From: an uncultured Winogradskyella sp.
GTDB lineage: Bacteria > Bacteroidota > Bacteroidia > Flavobacteriales > Flavobacteriaceae
Direction of reading: 5' to 3'
Length of the DNA stretch: 64,000 nucleotides
Assembly: GCF_947495255.1 (NCBI RefSeq)
Contig: NZ_CANLYI010000005.1
Coordinates: forward strand, 1-64,000
Shown: positions 1 to 9,284 of the stretch, piece by piece
Position numbering within the stretch: the first letter of the stretch is position 1
How the letters are laid out: every line of letters starts with the position of its first letter
Position numbers and translations under genes: made by a program
The notes under the pieces: generated by a model
Told to the model about the DNA's origin: nothing
Seen by the model: the letters and a program-made list of their open reading frames with translations, nothing else
Databases searched by the model: none

Positions 1-3000
1 GCCGTTTCTGTTGAATATCTCAAGCTTAGTAACATTAAAGCTTGTTAAATCAAAAGTATCATTCTGTCCTGGTGATACACCTGGTGATATGCCTTCTGGG
101 AATACACATGATTCTAATTCTTCAACAAATGTGGTTATTGTGTTAGTACAACCTGTATCGTTAAATTCTATAGTTGCTGAATAATCTCCTTCATCTAAAA
201 CTGTATTCAACGTTAAACCATTTCCACTTATAGGGTTACCATCTAATGACCAACTAACAGTAACATCAGCTGCTGTAAAGTTCGTAGCAGTAATACCTAT
301 TGTAATAGGTACTGTTGCATTAGGACATACGGCATAAATATAGTCGTCATTAAAAGTAGCTAAAGGAACTACATTTACTTCTAAGTTAAATGTAGTAGTA
401 CTGTAACAACCCGTAGTCATGTCTTCAGCTCTAACATAGATAGTTTCACCTTGACTAGTATATGGACTTGAAACTGCACCAGTATCGCCATCTGCATCTG
501 CTTGGGTAGTATGGTATGTTATTTCAACGTTAGTGTCAGTTGTTACATCTGTATTAATTGATACTAAGTCAAATGTCGTTTCACCATCTACTGTTCCGTC
601 TTCGTCATCACAAACGATGAAATTCTCTGGTTGATTAATTGTAGGTCTTGGATTAACAACTAATTCTACTTGAGATAATTGACGACATCCTAAGTAATCA
701 TTATTAGCTGCATCAGTATCTTCAATTCTCATTATTAATACTTCTCCAGAAGAACTATATGGTGTACTTACAGGGCTTATTGCTTGGTTAGCATCCGCAG
801 TATTAGTATAGTAACTTACTGTAAATCCATCTCCTAAACCTAATTCTGATGTTAAAGTAGCTAAATCAAATTCTTCAGTACCATTCGCTTCAGGACCATC
901 ACAAAGTGTAATGTTTTGAGGAGCTACTGTTCCTGGATCTTCATATAAGTTTACAACTACGGTTTGAGAGAATGCGTCATCGCCACATTGGTTATCAAAT
1001 GCTTGAACCAAATAACTATCAGACTCTGTTACAACAAGAGTAGAAGACGTTTCTCCTGGTATTACGAAATTATCTTTGTACCAAATGTATTCATCAGCAA
1101 AAGGAGAATCTGCCGTAATCGTAATAGAATCGAAACCACAAACAGATACTGTATCTGTTTCTGTTGGATCATTATCGTCAGGTATAACAACTTCATCACT
1201 CGTGATTTGAGCTTCTATATCTGCTTCAATGGTACCGTTACCTGCTGTACCTGCATTTGTTTGTTCTATTGTAATATCACCAGCACCACCATTAAAGTTG
1301 GTTACTAATAACATATAAATCTCTCCATTTACTGCATTATCAATTGATAGATTTTCTATTGAAGCTCCTGAATAACTACAGTCTACAATATTACCTAATG
1401 GATAGAAACCTGTGTCTGGGTTATTAGAGAACGGACAAGTAGGACAATCTTCTAAAAGAATATCTGTACATGCTTCAGTTACTGAAGTAAAAGGACCCCA
1501 AATAACGAAATCTACATCTAAACCATTACCACTAGCATCTGTTTGCTCAATTTGAATTTCAATTGGTCCTGACTCTCCTACTTGAATAATGTTCCAAGTT
1601 GGGTTAGGAATAGATCCTAAACAAGCAACTTGGCCTGTACTTGGAATTCCAATAACATTTGATGTAGTTAACGCACCACCTACCGAACAGAAGTTTTCTG
1701 CATTATCACAAATAATGTTTGAAGGAGCAGGTTTAATACATAAGTCGAAAGTTGATGTTTCAGCTTGACTTCCTCCACTAAATATACGTATGTAATAAGT
1801 GTTACCTACTACTAAGGCTGGTGTAACAAAAGCGTCTTCATTTGTACAATATAACTCTGTTAAAGAACCACATGAACCTTCGTACAAGGCATGATTAATA
1901 TTGGTTGTACCACCTACTACGTTAATTATTGATATGATTTCAATTTCATCTAAAGCCTCAAAAGTAAACCAAACATCATCATTTGGTGTACCTGCACAAC
2001 TTCCTTCTGGGACTCCAGATGGTGTAGCAGCTAAAATAGTACCAGGTGTTACTTCAGCACAAGTACTTGTTGCATTAACTACTGCTGGCATAGCTGTTTC
2101 ACAGTCATCATTTGCTGGTGGACATGCTAAAACTATATAATTTTCACTACCAATTACACAATTGTTGTCTTGTTCATTAGTTACAAATACCTTAACAGTA
2201 CTTCCAAAAGGAAATGGACCAACTTGGTATACACCAGTTGCTGTTGCTTGTGCTGTTGTAGCATCTAAAGTATTTGATAATTGTAAAGAAGTAGCGTCAC
2301 CTAAACTGGTAACGTTAACATCTATAAAAAATTGATCATTTGCACAATCTGGAATTACTGTATAATCTGCTTCAGCTAGTGTACATAATAATTCTTGAAT
2401 ATTAACCGTAAAGTCTAAAGTTACACCCCAAGAACCATTGTAACAAGGGTCAGGAGTTGCTTGACCAAAATCAGCGGAACCAATACGCATTCTGTGCTCT
2501 CCTAATGGCGCAGTAATTGGCATAACAAATGAAGCGTCTAATAAGTGTGGAGAACTAGCTCCCGAAGATGTTCCTTGATAAACAAGTTCAGTATCATCAA
2601 AAACTAAATTATCATCAAAATCAATCCAAACATTTGTACCATAAGTAAAACCATGTCCAAACTCTATTTCTAAATTAGTATTAATCCCTTGGAAAACATT
2701 TACTGAAGGCGTTGTATGATTTTCATAAGTTAAATCACCTAAACTAGTAAAGGTTGTAACTCCTAAGTTTACAAAGTTTACACCATCGCCATCATTACTC
2801 GTTGGTATTGATTCACAATAACCTGTAAAGAATTGAAAAGGACCAAAGTAAGAACTTTCGTCTCCAGGACCACATATTGCAGATACGTAAAATTCGTAAC
2901 TTGTATCTGGAGTTAATCCATTTAAAACATAAGGGTTAGTTGTTACACCAGCCTCAATAGTTCCAGTTCCTAAAGCAAATCCAGCTTCACCATATTGTAT

Positions 3001-5157
3001 ATTCCATGATGTTGCAGTACCAGATTCTGTCCAACCTACTTCAGTTGATGTTAAACTTAAATTATTTGCAGTTAAATCTGATGGTTCAGCACAAGTAGGA
3101 ATACCTCTTACTCTAAAATTGTCTACAAACACATCATTATCTTCTGTATCATCAACTGTTCCTTCAGAAGCTAAGATTCCAAATTGAACAATTTGACCAC
3201 TATATGCCGTTAAGTCAACAACTGGATGTTCACCTGTGACCGTAAAAGCAAAAGTACTATCATAAGTTAATAAACTAATCCATGTAGCTCCATTGTCAAT
3301 TGTCATTAAAAGTTGAACGGTATCATCTGAGCCTAAAGTACCAGGTGTTGTGCTACTTCCAAAAGTCATAACACCAAAATCAAATTCTACTTGAAAAGGA
3401 CCACCTGTTAAATCAAATTGAGGAGAGATTAGCCAATCGCTCTTTGTTGCAACCCATAAATTGATTTTATAAGCACCATCAAAGCCGTTATTTAAAAAGC
3501 CATCATTTGCCCAACTACTATTTCCTAAATCAGTAGGTCCAGTAATTGCATCACCATTATCTGCTACATCCCAACAGTCTGCAGGAATATTTGTAAAGTT
3601 CTGTATATAATCTGGAATGAATATATCACAAAGTGTTTCAAAAGCAAAAGGACCAGCCCAACCACTAAGTTCACTACCACAGTTGGCTTGAACATAATAT
3701 TCGTAACTAGTAACGGCATTTAAACCAGAAGCAGTATAAGGATTTGCAATATCTGTATCTGTTGGTGTGCCAGTTGCAGGAGTTCCTGTTGTTACAATTT
3801 CAATGTTCCACATTGTTACTGTACCGTCTTGAGACCAACTTAATTCTGCACCATTAGAAGTAATAGAATTTGCTGTTAATGTTGTTGGGTTAAAACAAGA
3901 AGGTGCTTCATCAAAAGTAACATCGTCTATTGCAATATCATCGTAAAAATCACCACTTACAGTTTCTGAAAAGATAAATCTTGCTTGCACATCTCCTGTA
4001 ATTGTTAATGTACTTAAGTCAATAACTTTAAGTTCCCAACCAGAAGTATTAGTGTTATAAGTCGCCATCATATTCCAAGCGGCACCATCCCAAACCTCTA
4101 CATCTAACGTACTATTAGCATTACCTTCATTATCACTTAATTCATAAAAAGAAATTGAAGGTGCTGCTAAACCACTAACGTCAACCAATGGTGAAGTTAA
4201 AATACTCGGTCCGTCAGTTCCAGAAGAATCAACCCATGCAAAGTAACCATTTGTTGCAGTAGATCCTATTATCGTTCCATCATCACCAATGTGATCAAAT
4301 CCACCGTTATCCGCATATTCCCATTCTTCTGCACCAGTATTAGACCAACATAGTGGAATATCGCCTGCGTTTTCAAAACCTTCAGTATAAGGAGCTACAA
4401 ACGTAACACATTCTGTCGCTACTAAAAAAGGTCCAACCCACATACTAAGGTCTCCAGTACCACAGTTAGATTGGTAGTAAATATAATAAGTTGTTGCAGG
4501 TGTTAAACCTGATAATGTTGTATTCGGTGTACCTGTAACCGCAATAGCATTTTCTTCTTCACTATTTCCTGGTGTAAAATCTGCACCACTGTTATATTCA
4601 ATGTTCCAATCTGTTTCAGAGTCTCCTGCTGTCCAGTCTAAAATTGCTGAATCTGAAGTTACACTTGAAGATGTCATTGCATATGGGTCAATACATGTAG
4701 GACTTTCAAATAAAGTAACTACAATATTGTTCCAATCTGCGTCTGATCCACCGTAACTTTGATTAAATATTATGTCAATAAAACCATCTGTTGTTGGGTC
4801 ATAAATACCAGGAATATCACCTTCAAATATTAAGGTTGTACTGTCATTACTATTTAGACCACCAGATGTAGGTGGGTCGATTGTAATAGATCCTGCAGTT
4901 GTATTTAATGTTAAGTCTGCTTCTGAGGACCAAGGGTTACCTGCTCCAACAACCCAGTCTACAGAAATAGAAAATGAGTCGTATGATCCAGAAGTAGATG
5001 CTGGTACAGCTGCTACATTTGCTACATCATTTAAGTTGATAGTAACTGGTGCTCCTGAGGCCACGTTAGTTGGGCCAACAATTGGAGGAAAATTATACTG
5101 GGCACTTGCTGTTAAGAAAAACCCGAGCATGATTAAAAATAGAGTAATCTTTTTCAT
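1..5157 (-). CDS. T9SS type B secreted multidomain adhesin-like protein (C-terminus cut by window edge)
   Basis: The minus frame stays open for 1719 codons from ATG at 5157 to the window start, so the end is missing. It begins with a signal peptide (MKKITLFLIMLGFFLTASAQ). Approximate domain order: fibronectin-III-like 150-249, choice-of-anchor J/cleaved-adhesin-like 250-414, fibronectin-III-like 419-505, a second MAM/anchor-like domain 505-682, fibronectin-III-like 686-777, a GEVED-like domain 777-920, a PPC-like domain 1012-1140, an Ig-like domain about 1310-1400, and two related modules 1414-1596 of the type seen in flavobacterial surface proteins. The last visible residues (ISPGVSPGQNDTFDL, then LEIFNRNG) are the start of a gliding-motility-associated type B T9SS sorting domain, so only some 40-60 residues are probably missing. 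It is probably a cell-surface or released adhesin; the ligand is unknown. The start is the first ATG before the signal peptide. Confidence 0.88.
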   Translation of the reverse strand, partial: MKKITLFLIMLGFFLTASAQYNFPPIVGPTNVASGAPVTINLNDVANVAAVPASTSGSYDSFSISVDWVVGAGNPWSSEADLTLNTTAGSITIDPPTSGGLNSNDSTTLIFEGDIPGIYDPTTDGFIDIIFNQSYGGSDADWNNIVVTLFESPTCIDPYAMTSSSVTSDSAILDWTAGDSETDWNIEYNSGADFTPGNSEEENAIAVTGTPNTTLSGLTPATTYYIYYQSNCGTGDLSMWVGPFLVATECVTFVAPYTEGFENAGDIPLCWSNTGAEEWEYADNGGFDHIGDDGTIIGSTATNGYFAWVDSSGTDGPSILTSPLVDVSGLAAPSISFYELSDNEGNANSTLDVEVWDGAAWNMMATYNTNTSGWELKVIDLSTLTITGDVQARFIFSETVSGDFYDDIAIDDVTFDEAPSCFNPTTLTANSITSNGAELSWSQDGTVTMWNIEIVTTGTPATGTPTDTDIANPYTASGLNAVTSYEYYVQANCGSELSGWAGPFAFETLCDIFIPDYIQNFTNIPADCWDVADNGDAITGPTDLGNSSWANDGFLNNGFDGAYKINLWVATKSDWLISPQFDLTGGPFQVEFDFGVMTFGSSTTPGTLGSDDTVQLLMTIDNGATWISLLTYDSTFAFTVTGEHPVVDLTAYSGQIVQFGILASEGTVDDTEDNDVFVDNFRVRGIPTCAEPSDLTANNLSLTSTEVGWTESGTATSWNIQYGEAGFALGTGTIEAGVTTNPYVLNGLTPDTSYEFYVSAICGPGDESSYFGPFQFFTGYCESIPTSNDGDGVNFVNLGVTTFTSLGDLTYENHTTPSVNVFQGINTNLEIEFGHGFTYGTNVWIDFDDNLVFDDTELVYQGTSSGASSPHLLDASFVMPITAPLGEHRMRIGSADFGQATPDPCYNGSWGVTLDFTVNIQELLCTLAEADYTVIPDCANDQFFIDVNVTSLGDATSLQLSNTLDATTAQATATGVYQVGPFPFGSTVKVFVTNEQDNNCVIGSENYIVLACPPANDDCETAMPAVVNATSTCAEVTPGTILAATPSGVPEGSCAGTPNDDVWFTFEALDEIEIISIINVVGGTTNINHALYEGSCGSLTELYCTNEDAFVTPALVVGNTYYIRIFSGGSQAETSTFDLCIKPAPSNIICDNAENFCSVGGALTTSNVIGIPSTGQVACLGSIPNPTWNIIQVGESGPIEIQIEQTDASGNGLDVDFVIWGPFTSVTEACTDILLEDCPTCPFSNNPDTGFYPLGNIVDCSYSGASIENLSIDNAVNGEIYMLLVTNFNGGAGDITIEQTNAGTAGNGTIEADIEAQITSDEVVIPDDNDPTETDTVSVCGFDSITITADSPFADEYIWYKDNFVIPGETSSTLVVTESDSYLVQAFDNQCGDDAFSQTVVVNLYEDPGTVAPQNITLCDGPEANGTEEFDLATLTSELGLGDGFTVSYYTNTADANQAISPVSTPYSSSGEVLIMRIEDTDAANNDYLGCRQLSQVELVVNPRPTINQPENFIVCDDEDGTVDGETTFDLVSINTDVTTDTNVEITYHTTQADADGDTGAVSSPYTSQGETIYVRAEDMTTGCYSTTTFNLEVNVVPLATFNDDYIYAVCPNATVPITIGITATNFTAADVTVSWSLDGNPISGNGLTLNTVLDEGDYSATIEFNDTGCTNTITTFVEELESCVFPEGISPGVSPGQNDTFDLTSFNVTKLEIFNRNG

Positions 5158-5381
5158 TATTAATCGGTTTGTTAAGAATTATTTAATGCCCTTATAACCA
5201 ATTGATTACGAGGGATTTCATTAGTGTTTGGTAAAAATTTGATGTATTTTGCAATGTTTTCGTTGGTTAGACGTTTCAAACTATGCGAAGTCGAATATAT
5301 AAAAAATGCCTATTAACAAGATGTTAACATTGTTATAATAGATTAACTACCGTAATAATCGACAAAACGTTTGGCTGTTTT

Positions 5382-6332
5382 TTAAGAAGTCTTCAATTGT
5401 ATAAAAACAGGGAAATGATCACTAAATCCTCCCTTATATTTTTTGCCAGAATAGGTTCTAAATGGCTGACCTTTATATTTACCTGTGTATTGTGTAAGAA
5501 ACTTACTGTTAAATACTTGTGCGTCGCTAAAAACTAATTTAGAATTAGAGGTATCGAAAAAATTTGTTGAGAATAAAATTTGGTCGAATAAATGCCATTG
5601 AAAATGATGGTTTAAACTTCCGTTATCACGAGACCAAACCGTTTTAAATGGATTATATAGAGAACTTTCTTGCTCTAACATTAATAAACTATTGCAATTA
5701 GGGTTATCATTAAAATCTCCCATAACGATAATTTTGGTGTCGCTATCGTTACTTTTTAGTTCCTTTATAATTGAGTTTACAACTTTTGCAGCTGCAATTC
5801 GTTTAAATTCAGTCTCTTTTGTCCCTTCTCTTCGAGATGACCAATGATTAACAATGATATTAATATCTTCGTTGTTCAGTTTGCCTTTTACTAAAAGAAT
5901 ATCTCTTGTGTAATCTTGTACACCAGGTTCTTTTTCAAAATAAACTGAAAACGTCTCAGAATGCGTTACTTCAAAAAGATCACTTTTATAAAGTAGAGCG
6001 ACATCTATACCTCTTTCGTCTTTAGAGTCGTAGTGTATATAACTATATTGTTGTTCTATTAGGTTTTTACTAGTTACTAAATCTGATAAAACTTTTTTGT
6101 TTTCTACTTCAGCTAAGCCAATTATTACTGGAGAAACTTCAGAATTTTCTTCGCCTATCTGAGAAATTACAGTGCCTAATTTTAGTAATTTTTTTTGATA
6201 ACGCTTTGGTGTCCATCGTTTTATGGAGGTTGGTGTAAAATCGTCGTCATAGGTTGAAGGGTCATTTTTTACATCGAATAAATTTTCGATATTATAAAAT
6301 GCAATGGTGAAATTTTCAGAATTGTTAATCAT
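5382..6332 (-). CDS. Endonuclease/exonuclease/phosphatase (EEP) family protein, cytosolic form
   Basis: A 316-residue protein with the DNase I-like EEP fold signatures in order: FYNIENLFD near the N-terminus, GLAEVENK (metal-binding Glu), DERGIDVALLY, VNHWSSRR, VMGDFNDNP (catalytic Asp/Asn) and GGFSDHFPVF (catalytic Asp-His). Family members cleave phosphodiesters or phosphomonoesters with Mg2+; the substrate cannot be read here. There is no signal peptide, and an in-frame stop lies only six codons upstream of the start, so a longer exported form is excluded. A clear paralogue with a signal peptide lies at 55670-56770 and shares nearly every motif. It is divergent from hflX and converges on nothing; the adhesin gene follows in the same direction after 224 bases. 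Confidence 0.87.
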   Translation of the reverse strand: MINNSENFTIAFYNIENLFDVKNDPSTYDDDFTPTSIKRWTPKRYQKKLLKLGTVISQIGEENSEVSPVIIGLAEVENKKVLSDLVTSKNLIEQQYSYIHYDSKDERGIDVALLYKSDLFEVTHSETFSVYFEKEPGVQDYTRDILLVKGKLNNEDINIIVNHWSSRREGTKETEFKRIAAAKVVNSIIKELKSNDSDTKIIVMGDFNDNPNCNSLLMLEQESSLYNPFKTVWSRDNGSLNHHFQWHLFDQILFSTNFFDTSNSKLVFSDAQVFNSKFLTQYTGKYKGQPFRTYSGKKYKGGFSDHFPVFIQLKTS

Positions 6333-6363
6333 GGCATTAAATATAGGATTTTAAAACATTATA

Positions 6364-6390
6364 TTGGAATAATCCAATTGCTTAACTTTG
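6364..6390 (+). promoter_or_regulatory. Candidate Bacteroidota promoter of hflX
   Basis: A perfect TAnnTTTG box (TAACTTTG, 6383-6390) lies 15 bases before the hflX start, with TTG at 6364-6366. The 16-base spacer is shorter than the usual 17-23, so the -33 assignment is weak. Confidence 0.4.
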
Positions 6391-6405
6391 TACTTTAATT
6401 AATTT

Positions 6406-7617
6406 ATGATAGAGAAAAAAGATATTGCTTTAGAGAAAGTTGTTCTAATAGGTGTAATTACTCAAGATCAAGATGAGGAGACGTCTAAAGAATACCTAGA
6501 TGAGTTAGAATTTTTAACTTATACAGCAGGTGGAGAAGTCGTAAAGCGCTATACCCAAAAGATGGCAATGCCAAATCCTAAAACCTTTATTGGTACTGGT
6601 AAAATGGAAGATGTTACCAATTTTGTAAAGGAGAATGATATTGGGACAGTTATTTTTGATGATGAATTGTCGCCAGCTCAAGAGCGTAATATTAGTAAAA
6701 TCCTTAATTGTAAGATTTTAGATAGAACGAATCTTATCCTAGATATTTTTGCGCAACGTGCACAGACGAGCTATGCAAGGACGCAAGTAGAATTGGCGCA
6801 ATGCGAATATTTACTACCAAGACTTAAGGGAATGTGGACACACCTTGAAAGGCAAAAGGGTGGAATTGGAATGCGTGGACCTGGTGAAACAGAGATTGAA
6901 ACAGACAGACGTATTGTCCGAGATAAAATTGCCTTACTTAAGGCTAAGATTAAAACTATTGATAAGCAAATGGCTGTTCAGCGTGGTAATCGCGGTAAAA
7001 TGGTGCGTGTTGCTTTAGTAGGTTATACCAATGTTGGTAAATCTACTTTAATGAATGTGATAAGTAAAAGTGATGTATTTGCAGAAAATAAATTATTTGC
7101 AACTTTAGATACAACGGTAAGAAAAGTAGTTATCGGAAATTTGCCATTTTTAGTTAGTGACACTGTTGGATTTATTAGAAAATTACCAACACAATTGGTA
7201 GAATCTTTTAAAAGTACGCTAGATGAAGTGCGTGAAGCAGATTTATTATTGCACGTTGTGGATATTTCGCATACTAATTTTGAAGATCATATAGAATCCG
7301 TAAATCAGATTTTAGATGATATTAATAGTAAGGATAAACCTACTATAATGGTTTTTAATAAGATTGATGCTTACAAAGCTGAACCTTTTGACGATGATGA
7401 TTTAATTGCAGAAAGAACAGAAGCCAATTATTCTATTGAAGAATGGAAACGAACTTGGATGAGTAGAGTTGGAGATAATGCCTTATTTATTTCTGCAATT
7501 AATAAAGAAAATATGGATGAGTTTAGAAAACGTGTTTATAAAGAGGTAAGAGAAATACATGTTACACGCTTTCCTTATAATCATTTCTTATATCCAGATG
7601 TTGAAGATATAGAGTAA
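6406..7617 (+). CDS. hflX: GTPase HflX, ribosome-splitting factor
   Basis: A 403-residue GTPase. The N-terminal HflX domain (about 10-180) ends in the glycine-rich segment GGIGMRGPGETEIETDRR (152-169). The G domain shows G1 GYTNVGKST (206-214), G3 DTVG (252-255) and G4 NKID (318-321). HflX proteins bind the large ribosomal subunit and split stalled 70S ribosomes under stress, in the cytoplasm. Length and domain order are normal for the family. The gene stands alone, divergent from the EEP nuclease and ended by a strong hairpin terminator shared with the convergent DUF3078 gene. Confidence 0.97.
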   Translation: MIEKKDIALEKVVLIGVITQDQDEETSKEYLDELEFLTYTAGGEVVKRYTQKMAMPNPKTFIGTGKMEDVTNFVKENDIGTVIFDDELSPAQERNISKILNCKILDRTNLILDIFAQRAQTSYARTQVELAQCEYLLPRLKGMWTHLERQKGGIGMRGPGETEIETDRRIVRDKIALLKAKIKTIDKQMAVQRGNRGKMVRVALVGYTNVGKSTLMNVISKSDVFAENKLFATLDTTVRKVVIGNLPFLVSDTVGFIRKLPTQLVESFKSTLDEVREADLLLHVVDISHTNFEDHIESVNQILDDINSKDKPTIMVFNKIDAYKAEPFDDDDLIAERTEANYSIEEWKRTWMSRVGDNALFISAINKENMDEFRKRVYKEVREIHVTRFPYNHFLYPDVEDIE

Positions 7618-7639
7618 ATATAATGTAATTATAGAAACA

Positions 7640-7672
7640 AAAAAAGAGGTCTTATTATAAGACCTCTTTTTT
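7640..7672. terminator. Bidirectional terminator between hflX and the DUF3078 gene
   Basis: A near-perfect hairpin whose core AAGAGGTCTTA pairs with TAAGACCTCTT over a 3-base loop, flanked by A-run and T-run. It serves both convergent genes. Confidence 0.9.
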
Positions 7673-7692
7673 ATATAAATATTTGGTTTAGC

Positions 7693-8622
7693 TTAAAACT
7701 TGTAGCTTAAACCAAATGTATAGTAAGATTGTAGTTTGTTGTCAACATCATCAAAATCTGTAGCTGTAGCAGGAGTTTGAGCTAAAGCATAATTAAGAGC
7801 TTCTTGTTTGTTGCTTCTTAAGCCAAAATCAAAACCAACACCAATCATTTTCCATAATGTGTAGCTGAATGAGTTTGTCCATGTAATGTTAGATAAATCT
7901 CCAGACTTATAACTTTGGAATGTAGATAAGTTTGTTTTAAAGTTTATAGCACCAATTTGTCTTGTATAATCAGCAACAATTTTTGCACCCATAGAAGATT
8001 CAAAAACAGAATCACTATCTGCAAATACAAAGTTGTAGTTTAATGGGTGAATTACCACTATTAAATTTTCAATAGGAGTCCACGTAGCACCAACACCAAC
8101 ATCTAAATATCCAGGATCGTTGAAGTTGTCTAAGAGTGTAGTTCTGTATTCCATTAATCCAGAAATAGCCCAAGTCTTGCTAATATTTCTACCATAAAGA
8201 GAAGATATGTTAAAAACGTCAGTACCGTTTTTAAAGCTATCGTCATCTGAATCGTCATTTTTGTCATCAAACTTTATCCAATTTAAGTTTGTTGTTAAAG
8301 AGTTTCTCCAAAAATATTTGTCTTCAATTTTGTTAGCAAATGCATTTAAAGTAATACCAAAGCTACCAGAAGATAAATCAGGAGTTCCTTGTCCGTACCA
8401 GTTGCTAAAATTAGATAAGCTACCACCAATAGTACCAAAAGCACCTGTTCTCCAGCCTGGTAAAGCATCTATTTGTGCTTGTAATGCATTAGCTTCTCCT
8501 TGAAACTTGTCTGCTTCAGCTTGTTTTTCAGCTTTTTGAGCCTGTAATTCTTCTTTAGTTTGTGCAAAACTTAAAGTAACTACCAATAAGAGGAATACTG
8601 ATAGAAGTAATTTTTTGTTCAT
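7693..8622 (-). CDS. DUF3078 family outer-membrane-type protein
   Basis: A 309-residue exported protein with signal peptide MNKKLLLSVFLLLVVTLSFAQ. A short charged helix, probably coiled coil (about 22-54), is followed by a beta-rich region beginning WRTGAFGTIGGSLSNFSNW, which resembles the DUF3078 family of Bacteroidota. Alternating aromatic and polar residues and the C-terminal YTFGLSYKF, ending in Phe, suggest an outer-membrane beta-barrel. The function of the family is unknown. It is the last gene of the minus-strand run that starts in the SUF region, but has its own -7 box upstream (8663-8670), so it may be transcribed separately from the DUF2480 gene. Confidence 0.8.
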   Translation of the reverse strand: MNKKLLLSVFLLLVVTLSFAQTKEELQAQKAEKQAEADKFQGEANALQAQIDALPGWRTGAFGTIGGSLSNFSNWYGQGTPDLSSGSFGITLNAFANKIEDKYFWRNSLTTNLNWIKFDDKNDDSDDDSFKNGTDVFNISSLYGRNISKTWAISGLMEYRTTLLDNFNDPGYLDVGVGATWTPIENLIVVIHPLNYNFVFADSDSVFESSMGAKIVADYTRQIGAINFKTNLSTFQSYKSGDLSNITWTNSFSYTLWKMIGVGFDFGLRSNKQEALNYALAQTPATATDFDDVDNKLQSYYTFGLSYKF

Positions 8623-8662
8623 AATGGATTAATTTTTAATAAATTAAGTTGTTATTAATTTG

Positions 8663-8670
8663 CAAATTTA
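8663..8670 (-). promoter_or_regulatory. -7 box upstream of the DUF3078 gene
   Basis: Read on the minus strand it is TAAATTTG, a perfect TAnnTTTG, 40 bases before the start codon. No convincing TTG at the -33 distance is seen. Confidence 0.4.
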
Positions 8671-8753
8671 AGCGTTAATTGATTTTAAATCTGTTTTTTT
8701 TCGATAAAATCACTATTTATAAGACACCTGCACTTCTAGTAAGTCACATATTT

Positions 8754-9266
8754 TTAAAAATTATTTATTTTGAATAATGGTACTGAAGAGCATGCTTCTC
8801 CAAACATTATAGATCTAGCAATTGGCTTTAGTTTTTGGGAAAGTAAAATTAGTGCATTAGAGGGTACTGGTTTATTTGAGCAACCCTTTATTATTACTGG
8901 TAAACCTTGGTATTCAGAAAGATCTAAATTCGAAATAATATCAGCATATAATATAGATTCTAAGTCATCTAAAGAACCAATTACAGATAATTTTGAATAC
9001 GCTTGAAGCTCTATCGCTATTAGCATATAAGCCCAATCTGGCACAATAGCATCTGTAGAGCAATGTAAAGCCACGTAGCAATCTTGGTATTGCGACCAAT
9101 TATGTTCCGCAACAAAAGCTCTAAATTCTTTTTCTCGAAGTACTAAACCTTCAAGCAGCCAATCTGTAATATCAAAAAGAATACGCTTACCATTTGGGTA
9201 ATAATCTTCTAAGTCAATAACTTTTAATTTGCTGTTTGTAACTCTATTAATTATCTCATCTGCCAT
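8754..9266 (-). CDS. DUF2480 family protein
   Basis: A 170-residue soluble protein without signal peptide or membrane segment. Its opening (MADEIINRVTNSKLKVIDLE) and the segments LFDITDWL and VIIKGCSNKPVP match my memory of DUF2480, a family in Bacteroidota commonly found close to sufE and sufT. GCSNKPVP holds a conserved-looking Cys. Its biochemical role is unknown; position suggests a link to Fe-S assembly. It follows the ABC transporter gene after 18 bases and is therefore probably cotranscribed with it. Confidence 0.8.
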   Translation of the reverse strand: MADEIINRVTNSKLKVIDLEDYYPNGKRILFDITDWLLEGLVLREKEFRAFVAEHNWSQYQDCYVALHCSTDAIVPDWAYMLIAIELQAYSKLSVIGSLDDLESILYADIISNLDLSEYQGLPVIIKGCSNKPVPSNALILLSQKLKPIARSIMFGEACSSVPLFKINNF

Positions 9267-9284
9267 AATGCAAAATTAAATGTT

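Noticed and set aside
964-2140. Plus-strand open frames inside the large T9SS gene
   Set aside because: They lie antisense to a 1719-codon gene with clear domains and have no family features.
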